Origin: JAOPZW01 sp963807305
GTDB taxonomy: Bacteria > Actinomycetota > Thermoleophilia > Solirubrobacterales > Solirubrobacteraceae
Direction: 5' to 3'
Assembly (NCBI GenBank): GCA_963807305.1
Contig: CAWEBN010000005.1
Span: 868,001 to 932,000, forward strand
Length of the DNA: 64,000 nucleotides
The position numbers and the translations under genes are program-made. The notes under the pieces are model-generated. The model made no database searches and had not been told where the DNA came from. It saw only the letters and a list, made by a program, of their open reading frames with translations. Shown in pieces: positions 41,367 to 49,338 of this stretch (the first letter of the stretch is position 1; each line of letters begins with the position of its first letter).

Positions 41367-43280
41367 ATGGCCGAACGCCGCTTGCACGGCCTCCAGCGGG
41401 TGTTGGGGGTCAACGCCCTGTTTGCGACGGCCTACGGGAACGTGGGCTCGTCGATCTACTACGCGCTCGGCCTCGTCGCGTCGTTCGCGCTCGGCCTGAC
41501 GCCGGTCGTCTTCATCATCACCGGCTTCATCTTCTATCTGACGGCGGCCACCTACGCCGAGGCCACCGCGATGTACCCCGAGGCGGGCGGCTCGTCGTCG
41601 TTCGCCCGCCGCGCCTTCAACGAGTTCGCGTCCTTCTTCGCCGCCTGGGCGCAGATGCTCAACTACACGATCACGATCGCCATCTCGGCGTTCTTCGTGC
41701 CGCACTACTTCGGCAGCGTCATCGGTGTCGACGCGCTGCGCCACAGCCCGGCCGACGTCTTCTTCGGCATCGCCGTCGTCGTCGTCCTCAGCCTGGTCAA
41801 CGTGGTGGGCGTCAAGGAGTCGGCCGGCGTCAACATCCTGCTCGCCGTGGTCGACTTCCTGACCCAGCTGCTGCTGGTGGTCGTCGGCCTCTTTCTCGTC
41901 TTCTCGCCCAGCACGCTGATCGACAACATCCACCTCGGGGTGGCGCCGACGTGGAAGGACTTCTTCCTGGCCATCCCGGTCGGGATGATCGCCTACACCG
42001 GGATCGAGACGATCTCGAACATGGCCGAGGAGGCCAAGGACGAGACCACGACGATCCCGGCCGCGATCAACCGCGTCGTCATCGCCGTCTTCGCCATCTA
42101 CGCGCTGCTGCCGATGGTGGCGCTCTCGGCGCTGCCGGTCACCCAGCAGCCGGACGGCTCCTACTCGACGCTGCTCGGCGTCCCCGAGGACCAGGGCGGC
42201 TTCGCCGGCGACCCGGTGCTCGGCGTCGTCAAGCACATGAACCTGGGCTTCCTGCAGCAGCCCGCAGAGATCTACGTCGGCCTGCTGGCGGCGACCATCC
42301 TCGTCATCGCCACCAACGCGGGGATCATCGGCGTCTCGCGCCTGGTCTACTCGATGGGGCTGCATCGCCAGTTGCCCGACCGCCTGCGCCAGCTGCACCC
42401 GCACTACGGCACGCCGTGGATCGGGATCCTGCTCTTCGGAGGCATCGCGTGCCTGGCCATGATCCCCGGCCAAGCCGTGTTCCTGGGCAACATGTACGCG
42501 TTCGGGGCGATGCTGTCGTTCACGATCGCGCACATCTCGGTCATCCGCCTGCGCAAGAAATACCCGGATTTCAAGCGCCCGTGGACGGGGCCCGGCAACA
42601 TCCCGTTCCGCGGCTACTCGCTGCCGCTCTTCGCCGTCTTCGGCGGCATCGGCACGGGGCTGGCCTTCGTCGTCGTCACGGCGCTGCACGTCGACGTGGC
42701 GCTCGCGGGCATCGGCTGGCTGGCGCTCGGCTGCGTCATCTACCCGATCTACCGCCACCGCCAGGGGCTTGATCTGACCTCCACGGTCAAGGTGGCGATC
42801 CCGGCCCCGGTCGTCGACCACGAGGCCGAGTACGAGTCGATCCTCGTCGCCATGGACGGCAAGACGTACCCCGAGGGGGCGATGGCGACGGCGATCAAGG
42901 TCGCGGCCCGCCGCCGGCGCGGCATCCACGTGCTCGTGACCATCCCCGTGCCGGCCTCCGCGCCGATCGACGCCGAGCTGCCCGAGCTCGAGCTCGGCGC
43001 CCAGACCGTGATCGAGCAGGCCAAGCTGCAAGGCGGCCGGCGCGTGACCGGCCATTGGGAGAAGGTCCGCGCGGGCGGTGCCGGCCGGCTGATCGTCGAG
43101 GAGGCGCGGGCGATGGGGGCCAAGGCGATCGTCATGCCGCTCCCGGCGCGCGCCGGCTCGACGGTGTTCAGCAAGACGGTCGAGACCGTGCTGGCCGAGC
43201 GGCCGTGCCGGGTCATCATCCAGGCAGACCCCGCGAGGGACCGGAGCCCGACCACCGTACCCACCCGCTTCGCGGCGTAG
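41367..43280 (+). CDS. APC family permease with C-terminal USP-like domain
   Basis: 637 residues. Residues 1-470 form about 12 helices: ALFATAYGNVGSSIYYALGL in helix 1, MYPEAGGSSSFARRAFNEF, AYTGIETISNMAEEAKDE, and GVSRLVYSMGLHRQLPDRL. Residues 490-625 are a cytoplasmic universal-stress-like domain (YESILVAMDGKTYPEGAMAT, then VIEQAKLQGG and RPCRVIIQAD). Annotated by family as an amino-acid transporter. The USP tail and neighbouring TrkA proteins recall the KimA potassium importer, so K+ is a serious alternative substrate. A TAGACT box lies 11 nt before the ATG. Confidence 0.85.
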   Translation: MAERRLHGLQRVLGVNALFATAYGNVGSSIYYALGLVASFALGLTPVVFIITGFIFYLTAATYAEATAMYPEAGGSSSFARRAFNEFASFFAAWAQMLNYTITIAISAFFVPHYFGSVIGVDALRHSPADVFFGIAVVVVLSLVNVVGVKESAGVNILLAVVDFLTQLLLVVVGLFLVFSPSTLIDNIHLGVAPTWKDFFLAIPVGMIAYTGIETISNMAEEAKDETTTIPAAINRVVIAVFAIYALLPMVALSALPVTQQPDGSYSTLLGVPEDQGGFAGDPVLGVVKHMNLGFLQQPAEIYVGLLAATILVIATNAGIIGVSRLVYSMGLHRQLPDRLRQLHPHYGTPWIGILLFGGIACLAMIPGQAVFLGNMYAFGAMLSFTIAHISVIRLRKKYPDFKRPWTGPGNIPFRGYSLPLFAVFGGIGTGLAFVVVTALHVDVALAGIGWLALGCVIYPIYRHRQGLDLTSTVKVAIPAPVVDHEAEYESILVAMDGKTYPEGAMATAIKVAARRRRGIHVLVTIPVPASAPIDAELPELELGAQTVIEQAKLQGGRRVTGHWEKVRAGGAGRLIVEEARAMGAKAIVMPLPARAGSTVFSKTVETVLAERPCRVIIQADPARDRSPTTVPTRFAA

Positions 43281-43289
43281 CATCAGGAC

Positions 43290-43481
43290 GTGCCCAACCC
43301 ACGCGACGTCCATCGTGGCGCCACACGGGTGATGTCCGCCGTGATGGTGCTCATCGGGCTCGCGCTGCTGGTCTCGACGATCGCGCGCGGCGGTGGGCCG
43401 CTGGCCATCGGCGTGCTGCTGGGCCTGCTCTTCGTCGCGGCGGGCGCCGGGCGCCTGTACCTCGCCAGGGGAAGCCGCTAG
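43290..43481 (+). CDS. small two-helix membrane protein
   Basis: 63 residues, GTG start with a TAGCAT box ending 7 nt upstream (its TAG is the stop of the preceding gene). Two hydrophobic segments, VMSAVMVLIGLALLVSTIA and LAIGVLLGLLFVAAGAGRLY, joined by RGGG. Sits between the two APC permeases and ends directly before the second, so it may be an accessory subunit. No family recognised. Confidence 0.6.
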   Translation: MPNPRDVHRGATRVMSAVMVLIGLALLVSTIARGGGPLAIGVLLGLLFVAAGAGRLYLARGSR

Positions 43482-45548
43482 ATGTTCCGGCGCGGCCTCG
43501 GGCAGCCGGCGCTCTTCGCGGTCATCTACACGTCGGTCGCCAGCTCGATCTACTTCTCACTCGGCGTCGTCGCCACGCGCGCCCTCGGCCTCACGCCGGT
43601 CGTGTACCTGCTGGCCGGCATCTTCTTCGCGCTGGCCTGCACGACCTACGTCGAGGGCGCCTCGCTGCACCAGGATCGCGGCGGCGCGACGGTCTTCGCG
43701 CGCTACGCCTTCAACGAGCTCGTGAGCTTCGTGGCCGGGTGGATGATCCTGCTGGACTACATCATCCTCATCGCGGTCACGTCGTTCTCGGCGACGAACT
43801 ACCTGGCCGCGTTCTGGTCGCCGCTGGGGAGCGGGACCGACGAGCTGCTGCTGTGCTTCGCGATCATCGCCTACGTCGCGATCCGCAACATCCGCGGCTT
43901 CTCCAAGACCCGCGTGAACCGGATCGCCGCCCTGGTCGTGGCCGACCTCGCGATCCAGGGGCTCGTCATCGTCCTCGGGCTCGTCGCCTTCTTCCACCTC
44001 GACACGATCACCGACACCATCCACCTCGGCGACACGCCGACGTGGGGGGACACCGTGTTCGCGCTGGGAGTGGCGACGGTGAGCTTCACGGGGCTCGAGT
44101 CAGCCTCGGGGCTGTCGGGCGAGGTCGCCGTGGGCCGGCGCGGGCTCAAGCGCCTCGTGGGCGCCGCGGCGCTCATCGTCATGGTCGTCTACACGGGTAT
44201 AGGGATCGTGGCGGTCACGGCGCTGCCCGTCGTCGGCAACGCCACCTCGCTCGGGCGCAACTACCTCGACGCGCCGATGATCGGGATCGCCGAGGCCTTC
44301 CACACCGACTGGCTCTCCAACACGCTGAAGTACACGATCGCGGCGGCCGCGGCCGCGACCCTCATCGCCGCCGCCAACTCGGCGATGATGGGCCTCTCGC
44401 GGCTCGCCTACTCGCTGTCGACGAACCGCCAGATCCCCACCGCGGTGGGCCGGCTGCACTCGACCCGTTCGACGCCTTTCGTGGTCATCACCATCGCGGC
44501 GCTGCTCGCCGCGGGGTTGACGATCCCCCAGGACCTCGAGCTGATGGTCGGGATCTTCGCCTACGGCGCGCTCGTCGGGCTGACCATCGCGCACCTGTCG
44601 ATCGTCGTGCTGCGCTACAAGGAGCCCAACCGCCCGCGCCCGTACCGGGTCCCGCTCAGCATCCGCGTGGGCGGCGGCGAGCTGCCGCTGCTGGCGGTCG
44701 TCGGTGCGGTCCTCAGCGCCGGCGCCTGGGTCGGGCTCGTGATCACCCACAGCGGCGCGCGCTGGCTGGGGACCGCGTGGCTCGCCGGCGGCCTGGCGCT
44801 CTACATCATCTACCGCACCACCCAGGGCAAGTCCGTCCTGCGCCGGGTGCTCGTTCCCGAGGCGGCGCTGCGCGGCGAGCGCCACGAGGCGGAGTACGGG
44901 TCGATCCTGGTCCCGCTGACCGGCTCGCCGCTCGACGACGACATCATCCAGACCGCGGGACGCCTGGCCGCCGAGGAGGACGTCGACGCCTTCGAGGCGG
45001 ACAAGGGGGCGACCATCGAGGCGCTGTGGATCTTCGAGGTGCCGATGTCGCTGCCGATCGACGCGGCGCTGCCCGAGGCCCAGCTCAAGCAGGCGCGCGC
45101 GGCGCTGGCGCGCGCCAAGGCGGTGGGGGAGGAGTACGAGGGCGTCGAGGTCGCCACCGCGACGGTCCGCGCGCGCCGCGCCGGCCAGGCGATCGTCGAC
45201 GAGGCCAAGCGCCGCGGTGTGCAGGCGGTCGTGCTCGCCGCCGAGGAGCCGTCGAAGATCCGCGGGGGGGCGCTGCTGGGCGGTCGCGGCGGCCCGCTGG
45301 ACGACTTCGTGGGGGAGGCCACCAAGTACGTCATCTCCAAGGCGCCGTGCCAGATCATCCTCACCGCGCCGCCCGCGTCGGACAGTCCCCCGGTCGACGC
45401 CGCGCTGCGCGCGGACCGCGCTGCCGCGCGCGACGGCGCGGCCGCAGCGGCGCGCGACGGCGCCACGCCGAGCGACGCGGCGGCGGCGCGCGACGTCGCC
45501 ACGCCGAGCGACGCCGCGGCGGCGAGCGACGACGGCGCTGCTCGCTAG
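43482..45548 (+). CDS. APC family permease with USP-like domain and Ala/Asp-rich tail
   Basis: 688 residues, starting immediately after the preceding stop. About 12 helices (residues 10-440) with AVIYTSVASSIYFSLGVVAT, FTGLESASGLSGEVAVGRRG and MGLSRLAYSLSTNRQIPTAV. A USP-like cytoplasmic domain spans about 465-635 (YGSILVPLTGSPLDDDIIQT to KYVISKAPCQIILTAPP). The last 50 residues repeat ARDGA/ATPSDAAAA, a low-complexity tail coded by imperfect DNA repeats. A paralogue of the permease at 41367 in the same operon, so they may form a heteromeric or condition-alternate pair. Confidence 0.85.
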   Translation: MFRRGLGQPALFAVIYTSVASSIYFSLGVVATRALGLTPVVYLLAGIFFALACTTYVEGASLHQDRGGATVFARYAFNELVSFVAGWMILLDYIILIAVTSFSATNYLAAFWSPLGSGTDELLLCFAIIAYVAIRNIRGFSKTRVNRIAALVVADLAIQGLVIVLGLVAFFHLDTITDTIHLGDTPTWGDTVFALGVATVSFTGLESASGLSGEVAVGRRGLKRLVGAAALIVMVVYTGIGIVAVTALPVVGNATSLGRNYLDAPMIGIAEAFHTDWLSNTLKYTIAAAAAATLIAAANSAMMGLSRLAYSLSTNRQIPTAVGRLHSTRSTPFVVITIAALLAAGLTIPQDLELMVGIFAYGALVGLTIAHLSIVVLRYKEPNRPRPYRVPLSIRVGGGELPLLAVVGAVLSAGAWVGLVITHSGARWLGTAWLAGGLALYIIYRTTQGKSVLRRVLVPEAALRGERHEAEYGSILVPLTGSPLDDDIIQTAGRLAAEEDVDAFEADKGATIEALWIFEVPMSLPIDAALPEAQLKQARAALARAKAVGEEYEGVEVATATVRARRAGQAIVDEAKRRGVQAVVLAAEEPSKIRGGALLGGRGGPLDDFVGEATKYVISKAPCQIILTAPPASDSPPVDAALRADRAAARDGAAAAARDGATPSDAAAARDVATPSDAAAASDDGAAR

Positions 45549-45559
45549 AGTCCGCGCCA

Positions 45560-45982
45560 ATGCCCCTCATACTGATCGTCGGCGCCGGCCGCGTCGGGTC
45601 CTCGGTGGCGCGCTCGATGCTGGCCGCGGGCAACGAGGTCTCGATCCTGGACGAGGACCCGCTCTCCCACGAGCGGCTCGACTCCGGCATGGACACCACC
45701 TGGGAGGACTCGGGTGGGCGCTTCACCGTCGGTCACGGCCTCGAGATCGACGCGTTGCGCGAGGCCGGCATCGAGGAGGCCGACGTCTTCATCGCCTCGA
45801 CCGACGGCGACAACACGAACCTCACCATCGCCCAGATCGCCGCCAAGCAGTTCGGCGTGCCCAAGGTCATCGTGCGCGTGATGGATCCGCGCCGGGCCGA
45901 GTGGTACGAGGAGCAGGGCCTGCACACGATCTGTCCCACGCGCTACGCGATCGAGATGTTCGAGCGCGCGCTGGGGGTGTAG
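45560..45982 (+). CDS. TrkA/RCK-N domain NAD-binding regulator
   Basis: 140 residues: a single Rossmann RCK_N domain with LILIVGAGRVGSSVARSMLA, ILDEDPLSHERL, GLEIDALREAGIEEADVFIA and STDGDNTNLTIAQIAAKQFG. It has no RCK_C domain. Such proteins gate K+ transporters by binding NAD(H) or nucleotides. A TAGAGT box ends 9 nt before the ATG. Four bases separate it from the second TrkA gene. Confidence 0.9.
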   Translation: MPLILIVGAGRVGSSVARSMLAAGNEVSILDEDPLSHERLDSGMDTTWEDSGGRFTVGHGLEIDALREAGIEEADVFIASTDGDNTNLTIAQIAAKQFGVPKVIVRVMDPRRAEWYEEQGLHTICPTRYAIEMFERALGV

Positions 45983-45985
45983 CTC

Positions 45986-46648
45986 GTGTACGTCGTCATC
46001 GCCGGGGCCGGCAAGGTCGGCTGGAACCTCGCCCGCGAGCTCATCACCAAGGGCCACGAGGTGACGGTCATCGAGAGCGAGCGCTCGCGCTACCTGACCG
46101 TCGAGCAGGAGCTCGAGCACGCGATCCAATACGGGGACGCCACCGAGCTGTGGGTCCTCGAGCGCGCCGGGATCAACCGCGCCGACTTGACCATCGCCGT
46201 CACGGGCGACGACGAGGACAACCTCCTCATCTGCCAGATCGCCAAGGAGAAGTACCTCTGCTCGCGGATCATCGCCCGCGTCAACAACCCCCGCAACCGC
46301 CCGTACTTCGAGCTGCTCGGCATCCAGCCGGTGGTCAGCGCCACCGACCTCATCCTGCGCCTCATCGAGCACGAGGTCCCCTCCTACGGCCTCGTGCACC
46401 TGCTCGACCTGCGCGACGAGCAGCTCGAGATCATCGAGGTCGAGGTCGGTCAGGGCGCTCCGGCCGCCGGGCGCAAGGTGGCGGAAGTGGAGCTGCCCGA
46501 CGGCTCGCTCATCATCTCGGTCCTGCGCAACGGCAGGGGCTTCGTCCCCAAGGCCGACACCGTCATCGACGCCGGGGACGAGGTCCTGCTCGTGCTCGAT
46601 CCGGGCCTCGAGGAGCGCATCACCGCGCAGTTCTCGGGCGCCGGCTGA
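45986..46648 (+). CDS. TrkA/RCK potassium-channel regulatory protein
   Basis: 220 residues. RCK_N at 1-135 (YVVIAGAGKVGWNLARELIT, YGDATELWVLERAGINRADL, TGDDEDNLLICQIAKEKY) and RCK_C at about 145-215 (IEVEVGQGAPAAGRKVAEVE, then GRGFVPKADTVIDAGDEVLL). This is the two-domain TrkA/KtrA form. With the RCK_N-only partner just upstream it probably forms a mixed ring that controls the two permeases. No TrkH/KtrB-type channel gene is in the window. Confidence 0.92.
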   Translation: MYVVIAGAGKVGWNLARELITKGHEVTVIESERSRYLTVEQELEHAIQYGDATELWVLERAGINRADLTIAVTGDDEDNLLICQIAKEKYLCSRIIARVNNPRNRPYFELLGIQPVVSATDLILRLIEHEVPSYGLVHLLDLRDEQLEIIEVEVGQGAPAAGRKVAEVELPDGSLIISVLRNGRGFVPKADTVIDAGDEVLLVLDPGLEERITAQFSGAG

Positions 46649-46651
46649 GCC

Positions 46652-47104
46652 TCAGCCGACCCTGATGGGCCGGCTGAGGTCGCCCACGACGAGCTTGTAG
46701 GAGCCCGCCGGGGCGCTGAACGTCAGGCGCGCCGTCGTGCGCCGGTGCTCGCCCGCGACGACGCGGTCGAAGGCCACCAGGCGCCGGCTGCCGTCGCCGG
46801 AGACCAGGAAGGCCAGGACCGTGTTCCCGCCGGCGCGGTCCCCGACGTTGGCGACGTCCACGCTGGCGCTGATGCGCTCACCCGGGCTCGCGTGCCACGG
46901 CGCGCACAGGTCGTCGAGCTTGAAGCGCGTGTAGCTCAGGCCGTAGCCGAACGCGAAGCGCGGGTCATGCGGCTTGCCGGCCTCGTTGTAGGCGAGTGGG
47001 AACGAGCTCGAGTCCTTGGGCCAGGAGACGGACAGCCGGCCGCTCGGGTTGACCTTGCCGAACAGCGTGTCGGCGATCGCGCCGCCGCCCTCGGTTCCCG
47101 GCAG
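46652..47104 (-). pseudogene. 3' remnant of a GH3 beta-glucosidase
   Basis: About 151 codons of intact C-terminal sequence: LPGTEGGGAIADTLFGKVNP, SGRLSVSWPKDSS, FAFGYGLSYTRFKLDD, then a fibronectin-III-like domain (ISASVDVANVGDRAGGNTVL to VGDLSRPIRVG) with a proper stop. These match the end of secreted GH3 enzymes. The roughly 500 upstream residues, including the catalytic domain, are missing. Homology stops abruptly at 47104-47105, where a plus-strand ROK remnant begins. Not a functional gene. Confidence 0.85.
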
Positions 47105-47280
47105 CCGACCTGCTGCTCGATCCGCTGCGCGAGGCCGTGAGCCGCTCGGTCATCGCCGCCACCCGCGAGGTCCCGATCCGCGCCGGCGTCCTCGGTGAGC
47201 GCGCCGAGGTCCTGGGCGCCGTGGCCCTCGTCCTGCGCGAATCCCAGCGCTTCGTGGCCCAGCCGCAGCGCGTCGTCTAG
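47105..47280 (+). pseudogene. 3' remnant of a ROK family regulator/kinase
   Basis: About 58 codons reading LLLDPLREAVSRSVIAATRE, VPIRAGVLGERAEVLGAVAL and VLRESQRFVAQ before a TAG. This is the standard ROK C-terminus (V-P-I-x...LGxxAxxxGA). The N-terminal HTH and kinase core are absent. It abuts the GH3 remnant head-to-head, so one deletion took both 5' halves and whatever lay between. Confidence 0.75.
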
Positions 47281-47310
47281 CCGGGGACGCGCCGGTCCGC
47301 TGACGTGCGA

Positions 47311-47335
47311 ACGGCGGCCCTACCGGGGCCGCCGT
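47311..47335. terminator. bidirectional hairpin terminator
   Basis: A perfect 10-bp stem ACGGCGGCCC / GGGCCGCCGT with a 5-nt loop, placed between the ROK remnant (plus) and the SRPBCC gene (minus), which converge here. No T-tract. Confidence 0.65.
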
Positions 47336-47360
47336 CCTCACTGCGGTCCGTTGACGTTCC

Positions 47361-48092
47361 CTACGCGTACACCGCGTCCAGCCAGGCCTTGAGCGCCGCC
47401 TCGCTCGCCGCGGCGTCGACGCCGGCGGCGAACAGGTGCGCGCTCATCCCGACGACGCCGCCGTAGTGGTTGCGCCCGAAGAAGCGGTACAGGCCCTCGG
47501 CCGTGCGCACGCCGAGGAACTCCTTCGTCGAGTAGTCGACGACGCCGTCGAGCGTGCCGGCGTCGCCGAGCGACGCGTGGACCGCCTCGCCCACGCCCGC
47601 GTCGGGCGACAGGCCCAGGGCGGCGCGCAGCGCATCCATCGCGTCGGGCTTCCCGGCGCTCTGCGGCCCGTTGATGCCGTCCGACGGCTGGCCGACGTAG
47701 GTGACCTGGCGGCCGTTGAAGTGCTCGAGGTACTGCGCGAGGGTGTGCAGGTAGAAGTCCGTGTGGCCGCCGATGGCGTCGTACTGGTCCTCCCACTCGT
47801 CGGCGAGGATCCCGCTGTGGACGTAGCGCAGGTGCGCCGTGCCGCCGTCGCGGGCCTCGATCGCGTAGTCGAGCGCGTTGAAGGTGCCGTCCGGCGACTC
47901 CATGCGGACCACCAGGCGGTGCGGCGGGTCCCACGTCGTGATGGGCGCGCCCTCTGGCGGCGCGGCGCCGGCGGGGATCTCCATGCCCGTCGGGAACATC
48001 CAGGCCGCGGGCTCGGCGGTGATCGCCGTCCACACGTCGTCCGGCGCGGCGGGCAGGTCGATCTCGCGGGCGACTTCGAACTCACGGCTCAT
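47361..48092 (-). CDS. SRPBCC/AHSA1-like domain protein
   Basis: 243 residues. EFEVAREIDLPAAPDDVWTA at the N-terminus, DPPHRLVVRMESPDGTFNAL and THTDFYLHTLAQYLEHF-like helix (residues 115-130) fit the START/AHSA1 ligand-binding fold; the C-terminal third repeats a second, more divergent half. Proteins like this paired with an ArsR gene are common and may sequester or degrade hydrophobic ligands. Its ATG overlaps the upstream regulator stop by 4 bp. Confidence 0.82.
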   Translation of the reverse strand: MSREFEVAREIDLPAAPDDVWTAITAEPAAWMFPTGMEIPAGAAPPEGAPITTWDPPHRLVVRMESPDGTFNALDYAIEARDGGTAHLRYVHSGILADEWEDQYDAIGGHTDFYLHTLAQYLEHFNGRQVTYVGQPSDGINGPQSAGKPDAMDALRAALGLSPDAGVGEAVHASLGDAGTLDGVVDYSTKEFLGVRTAEGLYRFFGRNHYGGVVGMSAHLFAAGVDAAASEAALKAWLDAVYA

Positions 48093-48688
48093 GGCTGGGA
48101 CTCCTTGCTCTTCGTGATGGTGGGGTGCAGTGCGACGACGAACCGGTGCGGGCGACCGCCGGGGGCGGCCTCGTCGTGGTACTTGGCGACGAGGCCGTTG
48201 ACGGCGTCCGCCAGCTCGACGGCGAAGGCCGCCCGGTCCTTGGCGGACGCGAAGCGCACCTCGCTGTCGATCCCGAGGGTGGCGAGCGGCTTGCCGGCCA
48301 CGCGCGCCCCGGTGATGAGCTCACCGACCTCGCGGACCATGCGCCCCGCAACCGCCAGCAGCCAGCGCGCCGAGCGCTGGTCCGGCTCGCGCGACGGATC
48401 CGGAGCGACGGCCGACAGGGCCGTCGGCGAGATCACATAGGACGCGGCCGTCGCCTGGAGCACGCGCTCGGTGCAGTTGCCCTTGCGGCGCTCCTCGACG
48501 AGATCCACGAGGCCGTGGCGCTCGAGCGCCCGCAGGTGGTAGTTCGCCTTCTGGCGGGTGAGCCCGACGCGCGCCGCGAGCGTGCTGGCGGACCCGGGCT
48601 CGGCCAGCTCGGCGAGCAGGCGTGCGCGGATCGGATCCAGCGACGCCTCGGCAGCGGCGGGGTCGTCGATGACCGTGACGTCGTGCAT
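48089..48688 (-). CDS. ArsR-type helix-turn-helix repressor
   Basis: 199 residues. Winged helix at 15-80: LDPIRARLLAELAEPGSAST, LAARVGLTRQKANYHLRALE and HGLVDLVEERRKGN. The remaining 110 residues are a helical effector region with no metal-binding CxxC, so it is not a metal sensor. Coupled to the SRPBCC gene; the pair should be autoregulated from the tandem palindromes at 48706-48739. AAGGTG lies 6 nt before the ATG. Confidence 0.88.
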   Translation of the reverse strand: MHDVTVIDDPAAAEASLDPIRARLLAELAEPGSASTLAARVGLTRQKANYHLRALERHGLVDLVEERRKGNCTERVLQATAASYVISPTALSAVAPDPSREPDQRSARWLLAVAGRMVREVGELITGARVAGKPLATLGIDSEVRFASAKDRAAFAVELADAVNGLVAKYHDEAAPGGRPHRFVVALHPTITKSKESQP

Positions 48689-48699
48689 GGTGGCACCTT

Positions 48700-48745
48700 C
48701 GCACCGACAACTATTTTTGTCAAGACGATTATTGTCGTCGGTGCG
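48700..48745. promoter_or_regulatory. tandem palindromic operator upstream of the ArsR/SRPBCC pair
   Basis: Two palindromes of the same design: GACAA-N6-TTGTC (48706-48721) and GACGA-N6-TCGTC (48724-48739), 18 bp apart, enclosed by outer arms CGCACCGAC (48700) and GTCGGTGCG (48737). It begins 12 bp upstream of the repressor start. The AT-rich centre and a minus-strand TTGACA suggest overlap with the promoter. Confidence 0.65.
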
Positions 48746-48748
48746 TGT

Positions 48749-49124
48749 CTAGCCCACGTCGCGCCTCCGTACGTTGCGCCCCGCGAAGTTCTCCGTCTGG
48801 CTGTGGCAGTTGGGGCACAGCAGCACGAGGTTCTCGAGGCGGTTGTCGTCGCTGACGCCGTTGAGGTGGTGCAGACAGAGCGAGAGCGGGGCGCCTCGCC
48901 AGTTGGCGATGCCGCATTCCCGGCATCGCTCTTCGAGGAGCCCCAGGCGAGTGCCGGCCGATCGCGCCCCCAGTCCTGCCGGCCTGGGGCTGAGGCGGGA
49001 ACCCGAGCCTGCGCATGTGATACGAGACGGTCGGCGGCGTGACGCCGAGTCTGACGGCGATCGCCCGCTGGGTCAGCCCCTCGGCGTAGAGGCGGAGGAT
49101 GAGGTCTCTGCGCGACACGAACAC
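48749..49124 (-). pseudogene. HTH-HNH endonuclease-like protein, one frame break
   Basis: Frame one from ATG 49124: FVSRRDLILRLYAEGLTQRA, then IAVRLGVTPPTVSYHMRRLG, a sigma-70/homeodomain-like HTH. The second frame carries CRECGIANWRGAPLSLCLHH, LNGVSDDNRLENLVLLCPNC and HSQTENFAG, a complete HNH nuclease with two CxxC zinc pairs, stopping at 48749. The switch falls near 48955-49000 beside a CCCCC run and corresponds to one extra base. Intact relatives are host-coded HTH-HNH proteins of actinobacteria and their phages. The middle linker is shorter than usual. Confidence 0.75.
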
Positions 49125-49176
49125 ATGTTCGTCAAGACCTCGGACGTCTCGAACCCAGCACGCCGGACCAGGACAG

Positions 49177-49247
49177 CTGCGGGACTAGGATTCGAACCTA
49201 GACTAACGATTCCAGAGACCGTTGTGCTGCCATTACACCATCCCGCA
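49177..49247 (-). tRNA. tRNA-Gln (anticodon CTG)
   Basis: 71 nt without encoded CCA. Acceptor TGCGGGA/TCCCGCA pairs perfectly with G discriminator; anticodon stem ACGGT/ATCGT closes the loop CTCTGGA, giving anticodon CTG; T-arm CTAGG-TTCGAAT-CCTAG is perfect. D-arm region GTGTAATGGCAGCAC is of the glutamine type. Confidence 0.95.
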
Positions 49248-49338
49248 GAGTATTGAGAGCCTCGGCGCTCCCATGGGACTCTGATCGGCAGACCGGCCGC
49301 GGATTATAGGCCAGAGCCCGGGACTGCGCGGGCGCACG

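Noticed and set aside
49263..49338. A second tRNA next to tRNA-Gln
   Set aside because: No cloverleaf can be drawn; only the Gln tRNA folds.
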